A DNA stretch of 64,000 nucleotides from Hahella chejuensis KCTC 2396 (GTDB taxonomy: Bacteria > Pseudomonadota > Gammaproteobacteria > Pseudomonadales > Oleiphilaceae). How positions within the stretch are numbered: position 1 is the stretch's first letter; the number at the start of each line of letters is the position of its first letter. Position numbers and translations under genes: made by a program. The stretch covers positions 2,634,501-2,698,500 of the forward strand of contig NC_007645.1 of NCBI RefSeq assembly GCF_000012985.1, given 5' to 3'. Of the stretch, positions 1-6,969 are shown piece after piece. The notes below the pieces were generated by a model, which ran no database searches, was not told where the DNA came from, and saw only the letters and a program-made list of their open reading frames with translations.

Positions 1-1
1 C

Positions 2-370
2 AACGACCATAAGCTGCTGGAAGCGACGCTGGAGTCGATTGTGGTAGAGCGTCCGGCTCCAACGGTGGAGGCGCGGCAGCATTTATGCCTGGATAAGGGG
101 TATGACAATGTGGCGAGCGAAGACGTGGCAGCCCGGCATGACTACATACCGCATATCTGCCGAATTGGCGAGGAGGCGCAGCCAGCGGACCGTCATCCAA
201 GTGGAAAGCCCCGGCGTTGGGTAGTGGAGCGCACGTTTGGTTGGCTGTCTAAGTGCCGTGCGTTACTGATTCGCTATGACAAAAAGGACAGCAACTATCT
301 GGGATTGCTGCAATTGGCATGTGGTCTGTTATGGTTTCGGCGGATGTGGCGGCTACAGGGGCGTCAATGA
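2..370 (+). CDS. IS5-family transposase, C-terminal part (cut by window edge)
   Basis: DDE transposase of the IS5 type; only the last ~122 codons lie in the window and the frame is open back to base 2, so the gene starts outside. The segment WVVERTFGWLSKCRALL supplies the catalytic Glu of the DDE triad in the family's characteristic VVERT.xWL context, followed by the basic RYDKK and an aromatic/Leu-rich C-terminal helix. It ends with a normal TGA. Nothing visible shows it is broken, but the N-terminal Asp residues cannot be checked. It marks the left side of an accessory region that contains two more insertion-sequence remnants. The terminal inverted repeat after the stop could not be assigned without the other end. 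Confidence 0.85.
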   Translation, partial: NDHKLLEATLESIVVERPAPTVEARQHLCLDKGYDNVASEDVAARHDYIPHICRIGEEAQPADRHPSGKPRRWVVERTFGWLSKCRALLIRYDKKDSNYLGLLQLACGLLWFRRMWRLQGRQ

Positions 371-471
371 GGTTATGAGATAGTTACTAAGTCTGGCGTT
401 GCCTGGGTCGATGCAGCCCTATTGCATCTAAGGCGCCACTAACAGAAATGCACTCACTTTAAAATGAGTGG

Positions 472-735
472 CTAAATTAGCTTCGTTAGCAGGTTGGCGA
501 CAATCTCTGCATAACCTGCAACATTTCTAATTTTATCTGCTTTCTCCTGATTGGATGCTGAGGTATCGTTCACAATTTGAATTAACTCTGCAAACCGCTT
601 ATGTTCAATACCGTCGGGGATAATTTCAGCTATTTCCTCATTAGTAAGTCTTACGACTTTGGATGCTTTGTTGCAAAAATCAGACAATGATTCCTGCGAT
701 GCGGTTTCTATTATATCATTTAATGATTTTTTCAT
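472..735 (-). CDS. Hypothetical small protein, last gene of Xre/lipoprotein operon
   Basis: An 87-residue protein, predicted helical and mildly acidic, without signal peptide or membrane segment; I do not recognise a family. The ATG at 735 is preferred over an in-frame TTG at 750 because it follows a weak GGA ribosome-binding core and starts with a typical MKKSL. It lies about 100 bp downstream of the putative lipoprotein gene on the same strand. That gap is filled mainly by a TTGTGG hexamer array, so its 5' untranslated region contains the repeat. Co-transcription with the two upstream genes is inferred from strand and spacing. A role in phase-variable expression is possible but unproven. 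Confidence 0.55.
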   Translation of the reverse strand: MKKSLNDIIETASQESLSDFCNKASKVVRLTNEEIAEIIPDGIEHKRFAELIQIVNDTSASNQEKADKIRNVAGYAEIVANLLTKLI

Positions 736-754
736 GATGATTGTATCCAATTTG

Positions 755-808
755 TTGTGGTTGTGGTTGTGGTTGTGGTTGTGGTTGTGGTTGTGGTTGT
801 GGTTGTGG
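755..808. repeat. Hexanucleotide tandem array, (TTGTGG)x9
   Basis: Nine perfect back-to-back copies of TTGTGG (CCACAA on the minus strand), with a partial TT after the last copy. The array sits between the putative lipoprotein gene and the small downstream gene, both on the minus strand, 20 bp before the latter's ATG. Perfect copies suggest recent slippage. Changes in copy number would alter leader length in steps of 6 without changing any reading frame. Confidence 0.95.
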
Positions 809-833
809 TTTGTGCTATTTCTATGAAGTGATA

Positions 834-1349
834 TTACTCCTGTGTAATGTTGATCGGGGAGAGGGGGGAAGTTAGGTTTTTAAGTATGTTTAGGCTGTTG
901 TATTCGATTTTTGCTTGTGAAGATAGAATCTTGGTAATAGCAGTGCTGGCTTCGGAAATTAACTTGAAGTGTTCATCTAACGATTTTTTTGATGCCTCTC
1001 TTTGGTTGACTATCTCGGATTTTTTTATATTGCTCGAATCATGTATTGATTTTATGCCATCGTAGAATGATTCTAATTCTTGATGGCCGAAGCTTTGCAA
1101 TGGATTGGTTTCTAGTTCTGAAGATACTAATGCTATATAACTTCTTATGGAGGAGTTTTCTATTTCCTCTATTTTTTCTATCTTTGAGTTGAAGAATGAA
1201 TCTGTTAAAGATTTATTTATGTCGTGTATTACTCCAACTTCTTTTAATATTTCTTGATTTAGCGTTATGGCCTCTTCTGGTATGCTTGAACAACTTAAAG
1301 GGGTTAACGAAAATGCGCTAATCAGAAGTGCTATTTGTGCTTTTCTCAT
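834..1349 (-). CDS. Hypothetical exported protein, probable lipoprotein
   Basis: A 171-residue protein with an N-terminal MRKAQ followed by a hydrophobic stretch ending in PLSCSS, which looks like a lipoprotein signal with an imperfect lipobox (Pro where Leu/Val is usual). The mature part is almost entirely helical and Glu/Lys/Ser-rich, and could form a coiled coil. The start was set at the ATG at 1349 because AAGG lies 8 bases upstream and the signal peptide begins there; the longer frame adds 24 residues with no export signal. It starts 4 bp after the stop of the Xre-type regulator gene, so they form an operon. AT-rich relative to the core genes. Function unknown. Confidence 0.6.
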   Translation of the reverse strand: MRKAQIALLISAFSLTPLSCSSIPEEAITLNQEILKEVGVIHDINKSLTDSFFNSKIEKIEEIENSSIRSYIALVSSELETNPLQSFGHQELESFYDGIKSIHDSSNIKKSEIVNQREASKKSLDEHFKLISEASTAITKILSSQAKIEYNSLNILKNLTSPLSPINITQE

Positions 1350-1353
1350 ATGT

Positions 1354-1638
1354 TTAACCTTGTGGTATTGAGGAGGGTATAATATGGTCTGAATAAATTT
1401 TTGATATGTCTGAACTAACAATTATTACTTTCATTCCATGTCCTTTAGCTATTTTGCACACCAAGTCAATTGATGGCGCCATCCTTCCGTTTTCAATTCT
1501 TTGAATTGTCGAAGTGCTAACCCCTATTTCTAGAGCTAGTTTCTCTTGAGATATATTATTTATGTATCTAATTCTTCTGCAGCTATGGCCAAATTCTTCT
1601 GAGCTGCATACCTCTATAAAGTTAATGACGTTGTCCAT
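1354..1638 (-). CDS. Xre-family helix-turn-helix transcriptional regulator
   Basis: A 94-residue DNA-binding protein. The HTH_3 domain occupies roughly residues 18-72: RRIRYINNISQEKLALEIG is helix 1-2, and GVSTSTIQRIENGRMAP is the turn, recognition helix and the family's ENG/PS loop. The C-terminal tail after about residue 75 is short and carries no effector domain. It is the first gene of a three-gene leftward operon with the putative lipoprotein and the small protein, so it probably autoregulates that operon. The arrangement recalls HipB-like or phage-type repressors, but no toxin partner is recognisable. Confidence 0.8.
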   Translation of the reverse strand: MDNVINFIEVCSSEEFGHSCRRIRYINNISQEKLALEIGVSTSTIQRIENGRMAPSIDLVCKIAKGHGMKVIIVSSDISKIYSDHIIPSSIPQG

Positions 1639-1915
1639 CGCTCAATCTCTTTCCCTATGTGACTAAGCTGGATCTTATATGTCGGATAAAATACTTTGAA
1701 AAGCAGATACGCTATTGACTTTGCGTTGAGGTTTTGCTTTTGGTCTGTTGCTCACATTTGAATTCGGAAATTGAATTATGAGCATGACTAAGATTTTTAA
1801 GGCGGATATGCTGTGGTTGGAAAAAAAATCCTGATTATTATTGGAATCGTTAGCACGGATACTGGCTAACAAAAACTCCTCAATATATTTGATGAGGATT
1901 ATTTAACTAATTTAA

Positions 1916-2230
1916 ATGGTGAATAATATGCCTGATTTAGATCTTGGCCTTGCGACAGACTGGGATGAAGGAGATACTCATGGACGAGTCAGACTGCGTC
2001 AAAATCAGAAATATCCGAGTAGTCCGAAAAAGGATGTTTTGATTAGCTCGCCGGTGAGCATTGAGCTGTGCGTGAATACGAACTATTCCACCAGTCAAGA
2101 AGCCGACAAGATTTTCTTTACCACTCATTATGGGTGTATGAAGAAAGTTATCGGTGTCCTTGATTCTCAGGGAAATCTGAGCATTTCCGGCCGGCTGATG
2201 GAGATGCAGAACAATCTTTCATACGATTGA
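1916..2230 (+). CDS. Hypothetical protein, orphan gene in accessory patch
   Basis: A 104-residue frame without recognisable motifs, signal peptide or membrane segment. The central part, around FFTTHYGCMKKVIGVL, is beta-like and may be a small sandwich domain. An internal ATG at 1928, preceded by GGTGA at 5 bp, is an equally plausible start and gives 100 residues. A GC-rich hairpin follows the stop at 2264-2303. The gene lies between remnants of insertion sequences, so horizontal origin is likely. It may not be functional. Confidence 0.4.
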   Translation: MVNNMPDLDLGLATDWDEGDTHGRVRLRQNQKYPSSPKKDVLISSPVSIELCVNTNYSTSQEADKIFFTTHYGCMKKVIGVLDSQGNLSISGRLMEMQNNLSYD

Positions 2231-2263
2231 TTCGGTAGAATCTACTTTGTAGAAAGATAGAGT

Positions 2264-2303
2264 CGCAGCCTGCGATAGTAATATAATTTTGTCGTAGGCT
2301 GCG
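2264..2303 (+). terminator. Hairpin after orphan gene, possible terminator
   Basis: Twelve-base arms (2264-2275 with 2292-2303) pair fully if one G-U is allowed, around an AT-rich 16-nt loop, followed by TTTATT. The position 34 bp after a stop codon fits rho-independent termination. The right arm sequence GTAGGCTGCGGT is repeated directly at 2651-2662, so it may instead be a mobile-element end. Confidence 0.45.
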
Positions 2304-2337
2304 GTTTATTAAAAACTCTCGTCCTGTTGGTTTTAAT

Positions 2338-2622
2338 ATGGTTTCTAAGTCATCAAAAGTTAATGATACTGAATTTACTAACAAAGCTTTAGGTTATATG
2401 CCTCGTTGGGCATGGGCATTCTGTTCTATATTGTTAGCGCTTAGTTTTTCAATTAGACAGATTGGCTTGGATGTAACTACACCATTTAATAGGATTATGA
2501 CAGCTTACGCCATTAGAATAGAGCAGCAGCAAAAATGTAGCAATGAGATAGATTATTCAGAAGTTATAAAGAGAATAGTCGAACTTGAGAAGTACTCCCA
2601 TAAGCCAAGTCATAATAAGTAG
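2338..2622 (+). CDS. Hypothetical small membrane protein
   Basis: A 94-residue protein with one clear transmembrane helix at roughly residues 22-44 (around WAWAFCSILLALSFSIRQ), a short hydrophilic N-terminus, and a charged C-terminal part that looks helical (VIKRIVELEKYSH). Typical of a single-span inner-membrane protein with the C-terminus on one face. No family recognised. It is AT-rich and lies between two copies of the 12-base sequence GTAGGCTGCGGT (2294 and 2651), beside a transposase remnant, so it may have arrived with a mobile element. Confidence 0.45.
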   Translation: MVSKSSKVNDTEFTNKALGYMPRWAWAFCSILLALSFSIRQIGLDVTTPFNRIMTAYAIRIEQQQKCSNEIDYSEVIKRIVELEKYSHKPSHNK

Positions 2623-2633
2623 TCCTGTCCAGC

Positions 2634-2885
2634 TTATATAAAATAGGAGTGTAGGCTGCGGTCCAGGCAAATCGCACTATGTGGCTGCAAAACAGCCAGC
2701 CCCGATAGAGCCTTTTTTAAGTAACCGTGGTCCCAGCCGGCACGTAGCCTCTTAGTTTTTATCCCGCCTTTGTCCGTCTTCTCATTCTTCAGTAAATTCA
2801 ACGCTATATGTCTCAACACCGCTAAATTCTCCGCGCTGTGTCCCATGCGATGCCGCGAGTCGTCCTCTTTAAACGCCACATCAAG
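2634..2885 (-). pseudogene. ISAs1-family transposase, C-terminal remnant
   Basis: The reading frame contains LDVAFKEDDSR, then ENLAVLRHIALNLLKNEK, then IKTKRLRAGWD. These are the conserved C-terminal blocks of ISAs1 (H-repeat associated) DDE transposases, including the family's xVLDVxFxEDxSR motif. The rest of the ~370-residue protein, including the first catalytic Asp residues, is absent: sequence upstream of LDVAF (beyond about 2885) no longer matches. It is therefore a truncated relic. The frame opens formally at 2942, but those first ~20 codons are not transposase-like. Confidence 0.75.
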
Positions 2886-3039
2886 CCCCCTGGCTTTTGT
2901 CGGCGCAACGCCTGCTTTGGGGGAGATAGGCTCGTTCGGCAATTGAACTATACTAAAGATGTTTCCAGAAATCTGATCATCGGGGCGGTAGTCGCCGCAT
3001 GGTTGTCTCCATTCGTTTTTTTACGCCTGGAGTTGTCGA

Positions 3040-3822
3040 ATGACGCTTGTTTCATTGCGTTGTATTGGCGCGCTGTTGTTGCTGGTGTGGAGCATTGCGC
3101 CCTTGGCGGCTAACTCTGTCGATACCCCTGACGCCGCGCAAAGTAAAACCGAGATTCGCGTCGCCATAGACGCCTGGCCGCCTTTTCGTATTTTGGACGA
3201 GGAGGAGGGTTACAGCGGGATCGATTTTGACTTGTGGGCGCGGCTCGCGAACGAATTGAAGCTCGATATCGATTATGTACGCTGTCCGTGGGTGCGTTGC
3301 TTGAAAATGATGGAGGACGGCTCCGTAGACGCTATGAGCGGTTTGGCGTTAAGGCCTGACAGGGCATTGTATATGGATTATCTGGAGCCGGCTTACTACA
3401 GCTGTTCAACGGTGTTCTATGTCAGAAAAGGGCGGGGTGAGATAGTTCAGGATTATGAAGACCTTTATCGCATTGATGTTGGCATCGTCACAGGTTCCGC
3501 TTATTTTCAGGCTTTCGATGACGATGAACGGATCAATAAGGTCGGCGTCAGCACCGAAAAGCAGCTGGTGGAAATGTTGGGGCGCTTGCGTTTGACTGCA
3601 ATTGTCGGGACAGACTGCCAGGCGGATTATGAAATCGCTCAGTCACCCTATAAAGGTCAGTTTGAGAAAGCGGAGTATCGTCCCGGTAATAGCGTTGATT
3701 TGTATTTCGCCATATCTAAAAAATCTTTTTTTCACAGCAAAAAAGATGAGTTTTCGCAGGCTCTTGCGCATATTTTGGAGGCGGGGGCCATAGAAGAAAT
3801 CACTCACCGATATTTACATTGA
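3040..3822 (+). CDS. Periplasmic solute-binding protein, SBP_bac_3 type
   Basis: A 260-residue secreted protein of the family-3 extracellular solute-binding fold (amino-acid/opine-type binding proteins). The signal peptide covers about residues 1-25 (hydrophobic core ALLLLVWSIAPLAAN). The first lobe begins at IRVAIDAWPPFRI, followed by GYSGIDFDLWARLANEL, the family's ligand-facing segment. A Cys pair, CPWVRC, follows the first lobe; this variant is common among orphan members found without ABC permeases. GGAG lies 8 bp before the ATG. No permease or ATPase genes are adjacent, so it probably acts alone or as a sensor/scavenger. The ligand cannot be predicted. Confidence 0.8.
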   Translation: MTLVSLRCIGALLLLVWSIAPLAANSVDTPDAAQSKTEIRVAIDAWPPFRILDEEEGYSGIDFDLWARLANELKLDIDYVRCPWVRCLKMMEDGSVDAMSGLALRPDRALYMDYLEPAYYSCSTVFYVRKGRGEIVQDYEDLYRIDVGIVTGSAYFQAFDDDERINKVGVSTEKQLVEMLGRLRLTAIVGTDCQADYEIAQSPYKGQFEKAEYRPGNSVDLYFAISKKSFFHSKKDEFSQALAHILEAGAIEEITHRYLH

Positions 3823-4020
3823 GCTGACTAAAAGGTCTTTGGTCTAACAACGTTGGCCACAAGCTTTGGCGTTCGCAAGGCGTCTCAGTGAGCGCTATAA
3901 ATCAGACCTCTGACTTATCCGTCGACCACAAATTCCTCAAGTTTGTTCAGGTATTGAGCGGAAGGAGGTGGATGCTGCATCATAACTCGGCTCTACACCT
4001 ATGAAACGAGGTTTGATCTC

Positions 4021-4578
4021 ATGCTTGTCGAAAGGGCGAAACTATTCGCCAGCGCCGCCCACGCCGCGATCGGTCAACGAAGGCGTTACACCGATGAACC
4101 CTACATCGTACATCCAACCGAGGTGGCTGCAATGGTTGCCTCGGTAACCGACGACGAGGAGATGATCGCCGCCGCTTACCTGCATGACGTTGTTGAAGAT
4201 ACTCAAGTCACACATGCTATGATCCTGGAGTTCTTCGGTCCTTCCGTCGCGCAATTAGTAGAGGAGGTTACCGATATCAGCCGGCCGCAGGACGGCAATC
4301 GCCGAACACGCAAGGAAATCGACAGACAGCATCTCGCTAAAGCTTCTCCCCGCGCGAAGACCATAAAACTGGCTGATTTGATCAGCAACTCAACCAATAT
4401 CATTCAACATGATCGATGGTTCGCCAAAGATTATATGCGGGAGAAAAAACTCCTGCTGGAAGTGCTGAGCGAAGGAGACTGCAGTCTCTATCAAAGAGCG
4501 CAAAACATCACCAACGAGTATTACGCTGAGCGGGAAGTCTATCGATTGTTAAGAAACGGTGAGCAAGGCATCTCATGA
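4021..4578 (+). CDS. Stand-alone HD-domain hydrolase, SpoT/MESH1-like
   Basis: A 185-residue single-domain protein resembling the (p)ppGpp hydrolase half of RelA/SpoT. The metal-binding set of the family is visible: His31 in YIVHP, His55-Asp56 in LHDVVEDT, and Asp119 in IKLADLISN; the ED pair after HDVV matches active hydrolases. No synthetase, TGS or ACT domain is present. The predicted role is Mn-dependent removal of the 3' pyrophosphate of alarmones, in the cytoplasm. GAGG precedes the ATG at 9 bp. The stop lies only 28 bp from the decayed IS3 element. The gene length is normal for small alarmone hydrolases, so it is probably intact. Confidence 0.8.
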   Translation: MLVERAKLFASAAHAAIGQRRRYTDEPYIVHPTEVAAMVASVTDDEEMIAAAYLHDVVEDTQVTHAMILEFFGPSVAQLVEEVTDISRPQDGNRRTRKEIDRQHLAKASPRAKTIKLADLISNSTNIIQHDRWFAKDYMREKKLLLEVLSEGDCSLYQRAQNITNEYYAEREVYRLLRNGEQGIS

Positions 4579-4605
4579 TTCTCTCCACAAAGATGAGACG
4601 CGTCA

Positions 4606-5278
4606 TTAAGCGATTTTCGATGTTTCATAACTCTTTGGGCTGAGATACCCATTTGTTCTGTGTAGCCGGGCCCGATTGTAATCCACTTCAATATATTCAA
4701 ACATCGCTTCGCGCATTTCTTGCAGGGTTGCATACCGCTCCCCGTGAATCGACTCAACTTTCAGGGAGTGAAAGATGCTTTCTACACAGGCATTGTCATA
4801 GCAATTGCCTTTGCCACTCATGCTGCAGCGAAGCCTATGCGCCTGGATCAGCGTCATAGGCTTCTAAGCAATACTGGGAGCCTCGATCTGAGTGGACGAT
4901 CACCCCCTTGGGTTGATGTCGACGCCACAACGCCATGCGCAAGGCGTCGCACACCAGCTCTGACTTCATGCGCGGACTCATCGCCCATCCTATGATCTGA
5001 CGGCTGAACAAGTCCAACACTACCGCCAGATACAGCCAGCCTTCTTTCGTCCACAAATAGGTGATGTCGCCCGCCCACTTCTGATTAATGGCTGTCGCCT
5101 TAAAATCCTGCTGAAGAAGATTTTCCGCCACGGGCAGATTATGCCCGGAATAAGTGGTGGCTTTAAATTTTCTGGCCACCTTTACTCTCAAACCCTGGCG
5201 TGGCATGCTCTTGGTCACCATTTTACAGTTCGCCTGGACTCCCAGTTGCGCCAAGTCTTTGGTCAGCCGGAGTAACCC
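4606..5278 (-). pseudogene. IS3-family OrfB transposase (truncated, frameshifted)
   Basis: The rve integrase core is clear: [20 protein letters not shown] with the first Asp, [12 protein letters not shown] with the second, and, in the other frame, GNCYDNACVESIFHSLKVE with the Glu. The switch of frame occurs between 4835 and 4857, where SQYCLEAYD should continue directly into [13 protein letters not shown]. The open frame begins only at about 5278 with [10 protein letters not shown], so the HTH_21-containing N-terminal third is deleted, right behind the orfA stop. Both lesions remove transposase function. Confidence 0.85.
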
Positions 5279-5298
5279 CTACGCTTTTTTAGCTTTCT

Positions 5299-5590
5299 TC
5301 ACTTCACGTATTTGGCGAAGTACGCTGCGGTTTTTTTTAACACGGCAAGCTCTTTCGTCTGGTCAGCCAACTGACGCTTCAGGCGGGCGTTTTCCTGCGC
5401 TAACTGTGGCTCTGTTTCCCCTCGCTCCTGAGTCAGTCGCTCCTTATGGCGCCAATTGGAAAGTTGTGACTCGTGGAGACCTAATTGCCTTGCAGCGGCG
5501 CTCACGCCGATACGTAGAGCTAACGCCAGGGCTTCCTCCTTGTACTCGTCGGAATAACGTTGGCGAGATTTGGAGTTTCTGTTTGCTCAT
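5299..5590 (-). pseudogene. IS3-family OrfA (helix-turn-helix protein), frameshifted
   Basis: OrfA of an IS3 element: RQRYSDEYKEEALALAL begins the HTH_Tnp_1 domain, VSAAARQLGLHESQLSNW is the helix-turn-helix, and a leucine zipper (ENARLKRQLADQTKELAVLK) follows. The natural ATG at 5590 (MSKQKLQ) is out of frame with this body by one base, and the body frame meets a stop immediately upstream. A single-base indel near codon 8 therefore breaks the gene. Only an internal GTG at 5505 could give a 68-residue fragment. Confidence 0.8.
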
Positions 5591-5863
5591 AGTTCACCTT
5601 AGTAGCGTAGTTTACTCGCTTAACAGGGTGTCTATCATTGGTGGGCAGGACCATGCCGGCTACCTTTCATGGTTTAAAAAATATGAGCTATGCCCCTGAT
5701 TATCATGAAAAATGATGCTTAATCGCTTTTCAAATTTTAACTAACTTGGCAGAATCTCCCGTAACAAGGAATCTTCCCGCCGGCATGGAGCACGCTAAAT
5801 CGTCGCCCTGTTGAAAGAGCTTGGAAGCCTTTTGAATCTGCTACTCACAAGGAGACGTTATGC

Positions 5864-6229
5864 ATGGATAAGGCTGTTTATTTTATAAGCGGTCATCTCG
5901 ATCTTACTCCACAAGAGTTCGAGCAACACTACGCACCCGCTATTGACCAGGCGCTGGAAAACCAAGCCAGCTTTGTTATCGGAGACGCCCGCGGCGCGGA
6001 CAAACTGGCGCAAGACTACCTTTACGGCAAATCCAACGCGGTCACCGTCTATCACATGTTCGACACACCCAGAAATAACCCCGGATTTCCCACCCGAAGC
6101 GGCTTCACCTCCGATAACCAACGAGATAAACAGATGACCGCCGACTCTACCTGCGACATCGCCTGGGTCAGGCCAGGGAGGGAGAAGTCAGGGACGGCTA
6201 GGAATTTGGCGCGTAGACAATGTAGATAA
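5864..6229 (+). CDS. SLOG-like nucleotide-binding protein (hypothetical)
   Basis: A 121-residue cytoplasmic protein with features of a Rossmann-like SLOG/DprA-type domain: an initial strand VYFISGHLDL, then SFVIGDARGADKLAQDYL (the glycine-rich GDARGAD loop followed by a helix), then VTVYHMF and a late DIAWVRPGREKSGTARNL with a conserved-looking Gly-Thr and Arg. Such folds bind nucleotides or nucleotide-derived ligands. AAGGAG precedes the ATG; an overlapping ATG four bases upstream stops at once. The gene stands alone after the decayed IS3 element. The family assignment is from motif shape only. Confidence 0.6.
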   Translation: MDKAVYFISGHLDLTPQEFEQHYAPAIDQALENQASFVIGDARGADKLAQDYLYGKSNAVTVYHMFDTPRNNPGFPTRSGFTSDNQRDKQMTADSTCDIAWVRPGREKSGTARNLARRQCR

Positions 6230-6553
6230 GGTACTAGATGGCGGCGAATATATCGGTTTCTAGTCATGTTATTGGTCATCGGGACCCCTAGCGCAGAAGT
6301 TTTTAGGCAGTAATGGTCGTTTTGGCATATTTAATAAAGTGAAAAAGACGACAGGCTAAGCATGATTTTCTGAAATAGACGAAACCCAAACCTATACTGC
6401 TTTAAGGTGAAGTCTAAATTTTATGGAATGACTTTGTAGTGTTGTATGTGTCGATATATGTTTTTTATATATAAGTATAATTTTATCTTCTTTTTGTGTT
6501 GAAAGAGAATTATTTGGTTGTAATTTTGTCCCGTTAAGAATGAGGTATTTATA
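6230..6553. other. Gene-free AT-rich stretch upstream of RTX operon
   Basis: No credible reading frame is seen. A perfect TATAAT occurs at 6476-6481, about 75 bp before the ATG at 6554, but the -35 region (around 6451-6458) is poor, so any promoter here may need an activator. GAGG at 6541-6544 is the ribosome-binding site of the next gene. Base composition falls sharply here compared with core genes and stays AT-rich through the first ~600 codons of the RTX gene. Confidence 0.4.
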
Positions 6554-6967
6554 ATGAACTACTTGCAAGAAGATCTTACGACAGAAGACTGTTTGATGAT
6601 ACAAGATACTATTTTAAATCATCGAGGGGATTCTAAAGGTGGAAGGATGATAACCAGGGGCGCTTTGCCAAGACAATCTTCCACGTATGCGACGCCTTTG
6701 GGTGAGATATACGAAGGAGATTATTGGGTTGTAGATAGAGAAAATGATTCTTGGCTTGTTCAGCTAGATCCGGGGATGCCAGAAATAACGGTGTTTGTGT
6801 TGTTCTATAGAGGTGGTTTATATGAGGTGAAGAGTCTTTATCGAAATGCTTCAACTCTGGAGTCCTTGGTGTATATAGAAAATATTGAGGATCGAGAGAT
6901 AGTGGAACAGGTGGTAATAAAAGCGATCGATGAGCTAGGTCGAACGATGAGTTTTAAAGGAGAGTAG
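6554..6967 (+). CDS. Hypothetical protein co-transcribed with giant RTX protein
   Basis: A 137-residue acidic protein, probably cytoplasmic: no signal peptide or membrane helix. Visible structure is a central beta-rich part (GEIYEGDYWVVDRENDSW, then ITVFVLFYRGGLYEVKSLY) and a C-terminal helix (REIVEQVVIKAIDELG). No family recognised. Its stop lies 2 bp before the ATG of the RTX gene, and the RTX ribosome-binding site (AAAGGAG) is inside its last codons, so the two are translationally coupled. Its AT-rich codon use matches the N-terminal part of the RTX gene and not the GC-rich repeats. An immunity protein or export chaperone for that N-terminal module is a reasonable guess; nothing in the sequence proves it. 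Confidence 0.6.
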   Translation: MNYLQEDLTTEDCLMIQDTILNHRGDSKGGRMITRGALPRQSSTYATPLGEIYEGDYWVVDRENDSWLVQLDPGMPEITVFVLFYRGGLYEVKSLYRNASTLESLVYIENIEDREIVEQVVIKAIDELGRTMSFKGE

Positions 6968-6969
6968 CA

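Larger units (their letters stand above)
4600..5655 (-). mobile_element. Degenerate IS3-family element
   Basis: Remains of an IS3-group insertion sequence read leftwards. The left half (5299-5590) is orfA, with one frameshift near its start. The right half (4606-5278) is orfB, which lacks its N-terminal third and carries another frameshift. The sequence just before orfA (around 5633-5655, minus strand TGGTCCTGCCCACC) may be the terminal inverted repeat. No matching end is visible beyond 4606, so the other end seems lost or diverged. The element cannot encode a complete OrfAB transposase and should be immobile without help. Confidence 0.8.

Noticed and set aside
1675-1872. 65-codon minus-strand frame between the Xre regulator and the orphan gene
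   Set aside because: No ribosome-binding site, no motif, AT-rich low-information sequence; not enough support for a gene.
4653-4859. Plus-strand frames over the IS3 remnant (4653-4859, 4720-4995, 5154-5699)
   Set aside because: Antisense to recognisable orfA/orfB transposase sequence; no motifs of their own.
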